A stretch of 30,715 bases of DNA, taken from positions 1 through 30,715 of IMG/VR virus record IMGVR_UViG_3300030101_001574. The stretch is one strand, 5' to 3'. A program made the position numbers and the translations under genes. Source of the DNA: a virus. The notes beneath the pieces are model-generated. The model saw only the letters and a list, made by a program, of their open reading frames with translations. It was not told the DNA's origin and did no database searches. Each line of letters opens with the position of its first letter. Positions within the stretch are counted from its first letter, which is position 1. Positions 7,251 through 16,134 of this stretch are shown here, piece by piece.

Positions 7251-7811
7251 TTAGGAATTAGTACCCTCTGTTACTGTTACTGTTGTAGTCATTCCTGCAA
7301 ATGGATCTGCTGCTGTTGCACCCTCTAAAAAGTTTGCAGGTTCTATTTCTTGTGCATTTAGTGTTAACGTATAACCACTTAAATCACCCATTGCTGCACC
7401 TGTTACTATCGTACCCCCATTTACATCTGCACCATGTTCAACACCCATAATAAATGCATTGTCATTATAGTCATGAATAACCACATGTGGTCTGCCATAA
7501 CTCATTAATTTTACCTGTTTGTGATCTTGAACTGTAAGTTTCTTTAATGTAAGATTTAAAGTTTGATCGAAAAAAGTTGTACCATTTTCTCTTGATGAGG
7601 TTATGGTTTGTTCAAAACTACTATTGCCTTTTACCTCATATTTAAATGCAGTAATACCACTTCCATCTGATGTTTGTATATCTTCAACTACATCTGTATC
7701 TACACTATCTTTTGTTACAGATACACCATAATCAATAAAATATACAGCTTTTATACCACCAACTACATCTTTACATGGTTCTTTTCTACCTTTTGTTAAA
7801 TTACAAGCCAT
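7251..7811 (-). CDS. Putative major tail (tube) protein
   Basis: This 186-residue protein directly follows the major capsid gene and is flanked by two terminators, as expected for a strongly and separately expressed virion protein. It begins MACNLTKGRKEPCKDVVGGI, a start I associate with abundant virion proteins of Bacteroidetes phages. It continues with beta-rich segments (ITAFKYEVKGNSSFEQTITS) and a conserved-looking MSYGRPHVVIHDYNDNAFIM. The C-terminal part contains GAAMGDLSGYTLTLNAQEIE, typical of tail-tube-like folds that end in a beta strand and a flexible Thr-rich tail. No catalytic motif. The alternative is a head decoration protein; stoichiometry in virions would decide. Confidence 0.6.
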   Translation of the reverse strand: MACNLTKGRKEPCKDVVGGIKAVYFIDYGVSVTKDSVDTDVVEDIQTSDGSGITAFKYEVKGNSSFEQTITSSRENGTTFFDQTLNLTLKKLTVQDHKQVKLMSYGRPHVVIHDYNDNAFIMGVEHGADVNGGTIVTGAAMGDLSGYTLTLNAQEIEPANFLEGATAADPFAGMTTTVTVTEGTNS

Positions 7812-7823
7812 ATTTTTTGTATT

Positions 7824-7861
7824 AAAAAAGGGTAGGTAGATACAATGACCACCTACCCCTT
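7824..7861 (-). terminator. Rho-independent terminator after major capsid gene
   Basis: GGGTAGGT (7830-7837) pairs with ACCTACCC (7851-7858). On the minus strand the stem is followed by a run of six T (complement of 7824-7829). It lies just downstream of the capsid gene stop and upstream of the next start. Confidence 0.8.
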
Positions 7862-7880
7862 AAAGTTATTTAATTATCTA

Positions 7881-8831
7881 TTAGTTAGCTGAATTAGTAA
7901 TACCATATGTGGTAATATCTTCTATGATTCCATACTGTACACCTGCAGTAAATCTCATTACTACTCTTACATTTTGTGAACCATCTAAATCTGCCATATC
8001 AATTACTTTAACCTCATTGTGGTCAGCAAGTAATCCTGTACCAAAGTATAGATTAGATTTCTCTGCTGCTATTGCTTTGTTATCTGCAAGTCCATTAGCG
8101 ACAAACATTTTTACACCATCAAAAGATAATGCACCATTGTTGTACCATTGTGTACCTTGTGTGTTAACACCTGCTGCACCTACACCACTCGCAAATCCAC
8201 CTAATGCTCTAACATATGCTCTTGCAATGTTTTGTGAAACATATATAAATAAATCTTCACTTCCATAAAGTGTAGATGGTATTGCATCTACAAGTGAACC
8301 AAGTTGTGCAATAACATTTGAAGATGTTACTGTAGTACCTGATACCTCTTGTGCAGATGGTAAACCTGAATCTAAAGAAATCAATTTTGTTAATCCATCA
8401 AATTGACCATTGTTTGATGTGTTACCATCCCATATAGATTGCTCTGTACGTTGTGCAACTTTAGCAGCTACATGTGCAATCAAGAAATCACTAAATGATG
8501 GTGGTAAATCTTGATGTGCTGAAAATCCCATACCTATAGCTTCCCAATCAGATTGAAAATCTTTTTTACAAAGTTGTAGGTTAACTTGCTGATACTCAGG
8601 TTGTAATATTTTTTCGCTTAACGTTATGCTACTTGTGGGGTCAAAATCACATGTAGCATCTTTTACGATAGCATTTGTATCTACTTTCTTAATTACCTCT
8701 TTGAACTTGATGTTTGGTTTTACAGTAATACCACCACCCTCAATAGTAGCACCACTTAATAATGCAGCAGATATATACTCTCCTGCAAACTCACCTGCAT
8801 AAGTTGTTGTTATACTTGTTGTTGTTGCCAT
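7881..8831 (-). CDS. Major capsid protein (HK97-fold)
   Basis: At 316 residues this has the size and feel of an HK97-type shell protein. The N-terminal arm (TTTSITTTYAGEFAGEYISA) is followed by a region with PEYQQVNLQLCKKDFQSDWE, corresponding to the spine helix/E-loop area. Next comes a peripheral helix with FLIAHVAAKVAQRTEQSIWD. In the A-domain, YGSEDLFIYVSQNIARAYVR and VKMFVANGLADNK follow, ending in strands RVVMRFTAGVQYGIIEDITT. It follows a scaffold-like acidic protein and the prohead protease. A strong terminator downstream fits high, separate expression. Family-level call from motifs and synteny. Confidence 0.85.
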   Translation of the reverse strand: MATTTSITTTYAGEFAGEYISAALLSGATIEGGGITVKPNIKFKEVIKKVDTNAIVKDATCDFDPTSSITLSEKILQPEYQQVNLQLCKKDFQSDWEAIGMGFSAHQDLPPSFSDFLIAHVAAKVAQRTEQSIWDGNTSNNGQFDGLTKLISLDSGLPSAQEVSGTTVTSSNVIAQLGSLVDAIPSTLYGSEDLFIYVSQNIARAYVRALGGFASGVGAAGVNTQGTQWYNNGALSFDGVKMFVANGLADNKAIAAEKSNLYFGTGLLADHNEVKVIDMADLDGSQNVRVVMRFTAGVQYGIIEDITTYGITNSAN

Positions 8832-8837
8832 TTTTTA

Positions 8838-9425
8838 TTAATTATTTTTTAAGTTAGCTATTTTTGAAAGCACCCTATCATATGTTGTTTGTGGTCTTTT
8901 TTGCCCATACAAGTGCATTGCTTTCTTTGTTTCCTTTTCAGGATTGTGTTTAATTTTCTCAACAGGTTGTTCTACTGCTGACAATTCTTCTTTGGTTTCT
9001 GATTCAGGTTCTTCTGCACTCATTTCATCTTTCTTTTCAATCATGCCTTTGATTTCCTCAATCATTTCTTTCACCTCTGCTAATTCTTCTTTAGTAGCGT
9101 ATTGCATTTCTTCCTTTTCTTCTTCTAAATTTTCCTCTTTGGACGCTTCCTCTGCAGGTTCTTCTGCCTTTCCAATAGATGCAATTACACCCTCTTCTTC
9201 AACTTTGAGCATCTCTCCATCTTCTAAAGTGTATTCACCTACAGGTAGTGCTACTTTTTCATCTTCTGTTACAATAAATACTTCACTTCCTGCAGCAAAA
9301 TTTTCACTTTCTATAACAGTACCATTTTCCAAAGTAGCTTGTGCTAATTTTACTTCTTGGGTTTCTTCTGTAAGTTCAACTCCAAGAACTTCTTTTACTT
9401 TGTTTAACATATCTGTTGCTTTCAT
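8838..9425 (-). CDS. Acidic scaffold-like protein
   Basis: This 195-residue protein is very acidic and helical: long Glu/Lys runs include EEPAEEASKEENLEEEKEEM, and a predicted coiled coil follows (EELAEVKEMIEEIKGMIEKK). Its C-terminus turns basic (ETKKAMHLYGQKRPQTTYDR). This charge layout, and its place between protease and major capsid genes, are typical of capsid scaffolding proteins, whose basic C-terminus contacts the shell. The N-terminal 90 residues (VLGVELTEETQEVKLAQATL, GTVIESENFAAGSEVF) form a small beta-rich domain. I recall such a domain before acidic linkers in other phages, possibly a capsid-binding part. TATTGTA precedes the ATG. Confidence 0.65.
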   Translation of the reverse strand: MKATDMLNKVKEVLGVELTEETQEVKLAQATLENGTVIESENFAAGSEVFIVTEDEKVALPVGEYTLEDGEMLKVEEEGVIASIGKAEEPAEEASKEENLEEEKEEMQYATKEELAEVKEMIEEIKGMIEKKDEMSAEEPESETKEELSAVEQPVEKIKHNPEKETKKAMHLYGQKRPQTTYDRVLSKIANLKNN

Positions 9426-9463
9426 ATATATTACAATAAATTATAAATGTGTTTGTTGTGTTT

Positions 9464-9847
9464 TTATAAATCACCTGTATCTCTTAATGCTATAATTGCA
9501 TCTCTTAAATTTTTTACTCTTGATGCTTGTCCTTCTGCAATTCTTAAATATGTGCCATCAATAGCGAATTTAGTTTGTGTATCAAGTGAACCTCTATCTA
9601 TACCAAGTGTTTTTATTTCTGCTTGTAGTTTTTTTGTGTTTTTTTTAATTTCAGCAGTACGTTTTTCTAATCTTTGATATATCTGTATGCTTTCACTTAC
9701 ATTTTGTGCTGCACTTCTTATCATTTGCCTTGCTTTTCTTACACCTACATCATTTGCATCTACATCTGATAAAATATCTTGTATTAATCCTAACTCAACT
9801 TTCTCTTTACCTAACTTTGTAAGTATCTTTTTTGTTTTTGCATCCAT
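9464..9847 (-). CDS. Coiled-coil protein of unknown function (head region)
   Basis: This is 127 residues, nearly all helical and highly charged. A central coiled coil spans about 50-85 (RSAAQNVSESIQIYQRLEKR, then TAEIKKNTKKLQAEIKTL). The C-terminal part contains KFAIDGTYLRIAEGQASRVK. It lies between the 47-aa Cys protein and the scaffold-like gene, so a role in prohead assembly is possible. No named family recognised. Confidence 0.6.
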   Translation of the reverse strand: MDAKTKKILTKLGKEKVELGLIQDILSDVDANDVGVRKARQMIRSAAQNVSESIQIYQRLEKRTAEIKKNTKKLQAEIKTLGIDRGSLDTQTKFAIDGTYLRIAEGQASRVKNLRDAIIALRDTGDL

Positions 9848-9883
9848 ATTTATATAATAAGTTTTTTAAGGGTTTGTTGTATT

Positions 9884-10027
9884 TTATGTACCATCTCCTG
9901 TTATGTTACCAATACCTTGTGCTTGGAAACTACCATCGCAACACTTTCTTGAATATGTTCCATCAGGACATAAACATGCTCTTTTATCACTTTGTGGTGA
10001 TGGGTTTTTTTCTTTGTAATCTCTCAT
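9884..10027 (-). CDS. Small Cys-rich protein, 47 aa
   Basis: The ATG at 10027 overlaps the stop of the protease gene (ATGA) and the ORF ends in TAA at 9884. The product begins MRDYKEKNPSPQSDKRACLC, then GTYSRKCCDGSFQAQGIG. Four cysteines (CLC and CC) in 13 residues suggest metal binding or disulfides. I recall this NPSPQSDKRACLC...YSRKCCDGS...AQGIG pattern as a tiny conserved protein in the structural region of marine Bacteroidetes phages, with no known function. Overlap and motif recognition support a real gene. Confidence 0.7.
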   Translation of the reverse strand: MRDYKEKNPSPQSDKRACLCPDGTYSRKCCDGSFQAQGIGNITGDGT

Positions 10028-11622
10028 TTTGGTGCTTTTGGATGTTTAGCAGGTAATAAATCATAATCACCTGTATATTTTGGGTTTTGTGGTCTGCCAT
10101 TTTTAACTAAATACAAAAATGCATTAACCCTTGCAAATGCCCATTGTGATGCACTTCTTACTCTTGGTGAATGGGAAACATTAAATGCACCTAATCCTCT
10201 TTGGAATACTGCTTTTAGTTTTCCTACTGTAACACCATATCCTAATTTATCTTTGTACCTTTTATTAAAATCATCACTTTTTGTTTGTAAAGTTTTTTCA
10301 TCTGCTTTAGATACCTTTGCACCTCTACCTGTAGATGCATCACCTTTTGCTGTACCTTTACCTTTTGGGTTTTTGTTAGGTGTACCTGACTTTGGTGCTT
10401 TAGGTGATTTTCTTATACCACCTCTTTCACCTACTTCTGCATATTTATATTTTTTTTTTACACATTTACCATTTTTATCTTTTGTAAAACCTTTAGGACA
10501 TTTTAATTGTTCTTCTGTTTTTATATGTGTTTCACATGGCATGTACCATGTTTTTAATTTACCATCTTTATCTTCTAAATCATGTGTATGAAATCCTTTG
10601 CAACCAATATTTTTTGCCATTTCTTCTGCTTTCTCTTGTGTTGAGTAAGCTAATCTATCATCTATAATTGCAAAATCATCATCTATTACCTCTGTTTTTA
10701 ATTCTATTTCACCTAATTCTTTAAGTTTAGATTCACTCCATCTTTTACCTGCTAAACCACCCCATAGTAAGAAACTTATTGTACCACATGCTTTTGTATC
10801 ATCAGGTTTGTAATATTCTTCTGCTCTTGATAAAAAAGAATACATACGTTTTATTGTTTCTACTGTTATAGATTCTTTCTTTGCAAGTTGTGATGCTCTA
10901 ACTTTACCTACTTGTGTTGCACATTTGTTATCTACCTTTTCGTTTAGTTCGATACCTTTTTTTGCATTGTTAGATACTGCATCAGGATAATCAGAAAATG
11001 ATTCTAATTGTTCACCTCTTAATATTTGTTTTACTTCTGATAAAAGATAATCTGCTTCTTGTTCATCCATACTTTGCAAAATAGCAAGTTCATTAGGTTC
11101 ATTTGGTCTTTCTGCTTTGTCAGCAAAGTAACCCTCTATAGAAAATCCTTTAACCTTTCCTGTTTTAACATAGTCATTCCAAACATCATCATTTAAAACT
11201 TTCATGGACAACATCCATGTTCCTTTTGGCATATCCATACCATACGCTGCACTTTTATCTTTTTTAGGATCTTCTACTAACCATGATTCTACAGCTACTA
11301 ATCCATTTAATGGCATACCATGTTCTAATGTAGATCTATTATAGTTACCCCTTATAAAAAATAATTCACTTGCTTTTCTTACTGTATCTCTTGAAAAATA
11401 AATGTAATATTCTTTATCTTCATTCTTTCTGTATATGGGTTTGTTGGGTATAAGTGCAGCACCCATAAGTATCCTTTTCTCTTTGTTTACTTCTGCAAAT
11501 TTTACTTCATGATTTTTAAGTGCAATAAAATCTTCTTCTATTGCAGGGTTTTCTACTATTGATACTGCTTCAATTCCTGAAACCTCATCTTGTTCATCTA
11601 TAAAAAGTTCTACTATATCCAT
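10024..11622 (-). CDS. Prohead protease (XkdF-type serine protease) with accessory modules
   Basis: Of 532 residues, the first ~170 form an XkdF-like head maturation protease. GAALIPNKPIYRKNEDKEYY and RSTLEHGMPLNG carry His101, and VKGFSIEGYF carries Ser161, the expected catalytic pair. A second module (about 208-305) has SDYPDAVSNNAKKGIELNEK, KCATQVGKVRASQLA, and CGTISFLLWGGLAGKRWSES. This resembles the NNAKRAL...CGT...W module in Bacteroidetes phage head proteins. A short piece follows (GCKGFHTHDLEDKDGKLKTW, MPCETH). After a Gly/Lys/Pro linker, residues about 450-532 form a DUF5824-like domain (KLKAVFQRGLGAFNVSHSPR, FARVNAFLYLVKNGRP, YDLLPAKHPKA). The protease trims scaffold and capsid; the other modules have no function known to me. 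TATTGTA stands 5 bases before ATG. Confidence 0.85.
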   Translation of the reverse strand: MDIVELFIDEQDEVSGIEAVSIVENPAIEEDFIALKNHEVKFAEVNKEKRILMGAALIPNKPIYRKNEDKEYYIYFSRDTVRKASELFFIRGNYNRSTLEHGMPLNGLVAVESWLVEDPKKDKSAAYGMDMPKGTWMLSMKVLNDDVWNDYVKTGKVKGFSIEGYFADKAERPNEPNELAILQSMDEQEADYLLSEVKQILRGEQLESFSDYPDAVSNNAKKGIELNEKVDNKCATQVGKVRASQLAKKESITVETIKRMYSFLSRAEEYYKPDDTKACGTISFLLWGGLAGKRWSESKLKELGEIELKTEVIDDDFAIIDDRLAYSTQEKAEEMAKNIGCKGFHTHDLEDKDGKLKTWYMPCETHIKTEEQLKCPKGFTKDKNGKCVKKKYKYAEVGERGGIRKSPKAPKSGTPNKNPKGKGTAKGDASTGRGAKVSKADEKTLQTKSDDFNKRYKDKLGYGVTVGKLKAVFQRGLGAFNVSHSPRVRSASQWAFARVNAFLYLVKNGRPQNPKYTGDYDLLPAKHPKAPK

Positions 11623-11651
11623 ATCTATACAATAATATTATTTTGTTTTTG

Positions 11652-13244
11652 TTACCCTATTGATGCTGTGTTTTCTATTTGCCTATCTAATGCTTGTTGG
11701 TTAGAAACCTCATTACTTACTACAAATGCTTTAATTGGTTTTTGTTGTTGTCCCTCTATAGTTTGTGCTAATTGGTTTTCAGGTGCAGATCCCACAACAT
11801 TAAATGCAGGTGCTTGTGATGTTCTTGGTGTTGCAACATTACCCATATTACCACTTGATGCACTACCACCTTGTGAACCTATCATTGATTTTGCTGTACT
11901 TACTGCTGACTTAATACTCATTGCTATACCTGCTGCTTGTGCTGCAAATATTGCAATCAATGGTACATTTGCAGGTGGTGGTGCTGCTGCTGCTGCTTTC
12001 ATTAAACCTTTTGCACCATCAACTCCTGATTCTGCAGCAGATGATAAAATTCTTTGCATTGTTGCTTGTGCTGCTAATATTTGTTCTTTTATTATCATTC
12101 CTGTTTTTAAAAGGAATAATGCTTTTGCTATTTTACTTTCTTCTCCTGCTGCTTGTGCAACAGCATCCATTGCACCAAATATTGCATCTTTTCTTTTTTC
12201 TTCTAATTCTAATGCTTTTTCAGTTAATTCTATTTTCTGTTCCTCTGCTTCTCTTTCTAAAGATATTCTGTTAATTAATTGTTCTGATCTGAACCCCTCT
12301 ATTTGTGCTAATATACCCTCTCTCTCTGCTCTTGCTTCTAATAGTGCAATTTGGTTTTCATCATTATTATTTTTATCAAATTGTGCTTGTGCAGCAGCTA
12401 TAACTGCATCTGCATTTGCTAACATCAATCTTTCTTGTTCATTTAAAACCTCACCAAGTTTTTCATTAGCAGCAACTCTTTCTTCTATAGTTTTACTTTC
12501 ATCATCTCGTATTTGTCTTAACTTCTCTGCTTCTCTATCTTTTTGTTCTAAAATAATTCTATTTTGTGCAATACCTACCTCTGCTGCTCTGTTTAGTTCT
12601 ACTGTATCATTTGCTGCTTGTATTGTACTTTTTGCATAATCTGTGATGCCTTTTACAACTGTAGGTAATGTTTCAGATACTTTATCAAATGTGTTATCTA
12701 CTCCTGTTACAACATCAAATAATTCTTTACCTGCATTTGTAGCACTTTCTGCTGCACCTGCAAAATCACCTTGAAATACTTTTACAACAGCTTCACCTAA
12801 AAATCCTAAAGCATCTAATGCAGATCGTACCCTCTCTATAACATTATCTACTATTGCTCTACCAAAGTTCTTAATTGCAACAACAGGATTTTCAAAAATA
12901 CCTTTAAAGTAATCTATAACAGTACCTACATTTCTATCTAAAAAATTAAAGAAATCATTAAAAGCAAGTGATAGTGTTTCAAATACAGTATTAAAAGTAT
13001 TAGCAACTTTTTGGTTTTGATTAAATACCTCTGCTAACTTTGCAAATGCAGCAATAGCCAATCCTATACCTGCAGCTTTTAGCGCATTACCTATACCCTT
13101 AACACCTTTAGCTACACCACTTGATGTATCTTTAACATCTTCTAAATTTTTATCTATATTTTCTACACTCTTTGCAACACCTTGTAAATCTTTTTCTGCT
13201 TTACCAACTCTTGCTTCAAGTTCTATTGTTTTTGTAATTGCCAT
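11652..13244 (-). CDS. Tape measure protein
   Basis: This 530-residue protein has the expected composition. The N-terminus is helical (LEARVGKAEKDLQGVAKSVE), followed by Gly/Ala hydrophobic segments (LKAAGIGLAIAAFAKLAEVF; FLGEAVVKVFQGDFAGAAES). A long charged coiled coil spans about 215-350, with RIILEQKDREAEKLRQIRDD. A C-terminal hydrophobic part follows (PPANVPLIAIFAAQAAGIAM), then a Ser/Gly/Gln-rich end. Tape measures set tail length and leave with the DNA. At roughly 1.5 angstrom per residue the tail would be about 80 nm, which is an inference from the family rule. No lytic domain is seen. It lies between the large tail protein and the prohead protease, an unusual place next to head genes. 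Confidence 0.8.
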   Translation of the reverse strand: MAITKTIELEARVGKAEKDLQGVAKSVENIDKNLEDVKDTSSGVAKGVKGIGNALKAAGIGLAIAAFAKLAEVFNQNQKVANTFNTVFETLSLAFNDFFNFLDRNVGTVIDYFKGIFENPVVAIKNFGRAIVDNVIERVRSALDALGFLGEAVVKVFQGDFAGAAESATNAGKELFDVVTGVDNTFDKVSETLPTVVKGITDYAKSTIQAANDTVELNRAAEVGIAQNRIILEQKDREAEKLRQIRDDESKTIEERVAANEKLGEVLNEQERLMLANADAVIAAAQAQFDKNNNDENQIALLEARAEREGILAQIEGFRSEQLINRISLEREAEEQKIELTEKALELEEKRKDAIFGAMDAVAQAAGEESKIAKALFLLKTGMIIKEQILAAQATMQRILSSAAESGVDGAKGLMKAAAAAPPPANVPLIAIFAAQAAGIAMSIKSAVSTAKSMIGSQGGSASSGNMGNVATPRTSQAPAFNVVGSAPENQLAQTIEGQQQKPIKAFVVSNEVSNQQALDRQIENTASIG

Positions 13245-13375
13245 CTCTTATACTGTTTATATCCCTCTTTTATACTCATAGGTATTTTGTTTTTACCTAA
13301 AGCAATAAATGTATATTGCCCTATCTCCTTTTCATGTTTTGCTATTTCAAGCATGTCTAATATATTACTTATCAT
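13223..13375 (-). CDS. Small helical protein, 50 aa
   Basis: This ORF opens at 13375, overlapping the stop of the 920-aa tail gene as ATGA, and runs 22 bases into the tape measure gene before TAG. It reads MISNILDMLEIAKHEKEIGQ at its start and ends in QYKRWQLQKQ. The mixed helical charge pattern has no Cys or membrane segment. Overlap at both ends supports translation; it may couple tape measure synthesis to the upstream gene. No family recognised. Confidence 0.6.
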   Translation of the reverse strand: MISNILDMLEIAKHEKEIGQYTFIALGKNKIPMSIKEGYKQYKRWQLQKQ

Positions 13376-16134
13376 ACGTTATTTGTTGTTCTTGATCCTG
13401 TTTTAGTATATGCTATTTTATTTACATCATAATTTGCATCATCATTAGTTTTTATGTATGCAACATAATATATTGTTGTGTTTGCAGATAATCCCTCTAA
13501 TCTATAATATACAACACTTGGTAAAACGTTTTGGTTTAAAGCTGTACTTTGTATTGGTACATGTGTAACACCTGCTGTATTTTTAAGTGTTGTAAAATCT
13601 CTACTTGCTAAATCAAATTCATTACTACAATAAAAGAATCCATATTCACTCCATCTTCCAACCTCACCTATTTTACCAAGTTTAAATACATTAGCTGAAA
13701 GTGTAACAATAGATGTAGATGTAAAACCTGATGTACTTAAAACAATTTGTGCTTCTGTAACTTCTACACCTTTAACTACATCTACTGTAATAAAGTTATT
13801 ACCTGTTTCCATTTGTATAGGTATTACCTCTGCAATATTTTTTATTTCTTCACCCTCAAAATTACAATCTCTATCTGCTCTAATTTTAAAGTTATCTGCA
13901 AAGTAAGCAGTAGAATCTGCAGTAATACAAACTACATTATTTTTGAATTTATCTAACACTACAGGTTCTACAACTAAATCTACATTTTTTGGTGTTATTG
14001 TACCTGCTTGTGAATCTGTTCTTGTATTAATTGTTTCTCTGATATTGATTAACTCTAAAACTGATTTCATAGTTTCAAAGTTTGTAGTAATTTTATTTAT
14101 CTTAAATAACTGATCGAATATCCTTATTTTATCTGCAAGTGTAAACTCCATAAGCATAGATAAAGGCAGGTATGCAGATGTAGTTGTTAATCTTCTTGAT
14201 TTTTCAAATATCTCTTTTATGTAATTTTCATAATATGTTTTAAATAATGTTTGTTCAAATGATAAACCATTAGGATCATATTCATTTGGTTCACTTGCAA
14301 AGTTAATATTAAAAGAATCTGTTTGTGATACTGAATTAGATGGTAAATACATGTTAGCATTATGCCTTGATGATGTACCATCTAAATTAATTATTGCTAT
14401 ATCTATTGCTGTTGGTATTGCATAAAACAATAATGGTTTACCTAAATTTGGTTGCTGTTTAACATCTGCACTCCATCCCCATTGTACAGGTGTTACTGTA
14501 TTACCATTTATATCTATTAACCTTTCATACTTGTGGTGTTCAAAAGGTAGTTCTACTTTAAAACTTTGTCCATCAAATTTCCTTGATATATTGTATTCTA
14601 ATGTACCCCATTCTTTTTGAAACAATTCTTTATGTGATGCTGCAAAAAAGTTTTCTAACCCACTATACCCAAGTGTTATATGATTAAAAGGTAAAACAGC
14701 ATCTACAGTTTGTGAATCTTTATCTAAATCTTTTGTTATATCCCAAGTGGTTGTACTATCTGCATAAAATTGATCTAAAGTTTTTACCTCTATTATATCA
14801 CTATCATTAAGAACTGCTGTTAGATTAAACATCTTAAATAAACCTGATAGAAAATCCATTACTTTCATATCAGGTAGTTGTGTAGTAGAATTTATATTTT
14901 GATTTGAACCTACTGTTGCTGTACCTGTAAATATATCTTCTGATCTTTTAAATCTTCTTTTTACCCTTACAACACCCTCTATTGAATATGTTCCTGCAGA
15001 TCCACTTTGTATAGCAATACTATATACACCCTCTGTACCTAAATTTAAAAACCCCTCTTTTTTCTTTTCTGTAATATTCCAATTTATACCATCACCATCT
15101 GTTCTTGATACACCATCATATCTTTGGAATAGTTGTCCATCTTTGTATATAAGTAAATCAAATTTATCATCACTTGGTGGTGTAACTTTTACATTAAGTT
15201 CTCTGTCAATATCTCTATCACCAATAAATAAACCTGTTTCATTTGCATCTACATCAAACGTAGAATTACTTAATTTTATATTACCATCAAAATCTTTATT
15301 GTCTGCTTTGAAATCTTTTGCAAATGCTACATCATTTTCATCATCAAATAAATCACCTGTTTTGTTATGTAACCATATATATAGATTGTAATAGTTTTGG
15401 TTTGTTATGTTAAAAAAATCTGTACTAAATGTATAACCATATTGTATTTCTATTGCTTTAATTATTGCATGTATTCTTAAAGCAGGTTTTAGTTGGTTAA
15501 GTTGTAAACCATATTTAGTTGCATCTGATGAACTCAACCCTGATATATACCCTAAATTATTTAAGGTTTCTGTATTTACATTTGTTGATGTTGGTGTTGT
15601 ATCATAAACAAATCTTTTTGTGTGTGATATAAGTGGAAATATAATCGCATCAGGAAAAGTATCTGTACCTGCAGTTATATCTAATCCACTTGTCATGTAA
15701 CTGATAATGTTTGCATTTGTATATTCAAACACAAAATTTTCTTGCAAGTATCTTAAATTAGATAATTTATCATCACCTATAACATCTGTAATTTTTACAG
15801 TATTACCATAGAATGTAATTTTATATGTATGTGGTTTATTATCTTTTTTTGTTACACCCTCTAATTTTACTTTACCCTTTTGAAATATTTTAAAGTTTAA
15901 AAACAGTTCTGCATCTTTTTTTGTTCTTGCATCAAATCCTACAATATGTGGATCATAAAAGTGTTCAAATATTTTATTGTTTGTTTTGGATGCAGGTACA
16001 TTAAATGTTCTTGTAAAATCTGTAAATATTTTATCAATACTTTTCACATCTTGTAATACTTGTGTAAAAGTAACTGATTCATCTTTAAATAATTCAAGCT
16101 GTTGGTTTTCAATAAATACTTGTAATGTTAACAT
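13372..16134 (-). CDS. Large tail protein (putative baseplate hub/distal tail)
   Basis: At 920 residues this is the largest product. The N-terminus (about 20-130) has FTQVLQDVKSIDKIFTDFTR, FNVPASKTNNKIFEHFYDPH, FDARTKKDAELFLNFK and the YKITFYGNTVKITDVIGDDK segment. I recall this module at the start of tail proteins in marine Bacteroidetes phages. Later parts are beta-rich: RWSEYGFFYCSNEFDLASRD and a fibronectin-like end (YRLEGLSANTTIYYVAYIKT). It is probably the hub or tip of the tail, linking tube to fibres. It lies after two other large tail proteins and before the tape measure. No peptidase motif visible. The start overlaps the preceding gene's stop. Confidence 0.6.
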   Translation of the reverse strand: MLTLQVFIENQQLELFKDESVTFTQVLQDVKSIDKIFTDFTRTFNVPASKTNNKIFEHFYDPHIVGFDARTKKDAELFLNFKIFQKGKVKLEGVTKKDNKPHTYKITFYGNTVKITDVIGDDKLSNLRYLQENFVFEYTNANIISYMTSGLDITAGTDTFPDAIIFPLISHTKRFVYDTTPTSTNVNTETLNNLGYISGLSSSDATKYGLQLNQLKPALRIHAIIKAIEIQYGYTFSTDFFNITNQNYYNLYIWLHNKTGDLFDDENDVAFAKDFKADNKDFDGNIKLSNSTFDVDANETGLFIGDRDIDRELNVKVTPPSDDKFDLLIYKDGQLFQRYDGVSRTDGDGINWNITEKKKEGFLNLGTEGVYSIAIQSGSAGTYSIEGVVRVKRRFKRSEDIFTGTATVGSNQNINSTTQLPDMKVMDFLSGLFKMFNLTAVLNDSDIIEVKTLDQFYADSTTTWDITKDLDKDSQTVDAVLPFNHITLGYSGLENFFAASHKELFQKEWGTLEYNISRKFDGQSFKVELPFEHHKYERLIDINGNTVTPVQWGWSADVKQQPNLGKPLLFYAIPTAIDIAIINLDGTSSRHNANMYLPSNSVSQTDSFNINFASEPNEYDPNGLSFEQTLFKTYYENYIKEIFEKSRRLTTTSAYLPLSMLMEFTLADKIRIFDQLFKINKITTNFETMKSVLELINIRETINTRTDSQAGTITPKNVDLVVEPVVLDKFKNNVVCITADSTAYFADNFKIRADRDCNFEGEEIKNIAEVIPIQMETGNNFITVDVVKGVEVTEAQIVLSTSGFTSTSIVTLSANVFKLGKIGEVGRWSEYGFFYCSNEFDLASRDFTTLKNTAGVTHVPIQSTALNQNVLPSVVYYRLEGLSANTTIYYVAYIKTNDDANYDVNKIAYTKTGSRTTNNV

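Noticed and set aside
8944-9495. Open plus-strand frame of 183 codons opposite the scaffold-like gene
   Set aside because: Serine-rich sequence is the mirror of Glu/Lys-rich coding on the other strand; no start context or domain.
11590-12639. Open plus-strand frame of 349 codons opposite the tape measure gene
   Set aside because: It mirrors a confident minus-strand gene, has a low-complexity Ala/Cys/Ser/Ile composition caused by reading codons backwards, and no other plus-strand gene is supported.
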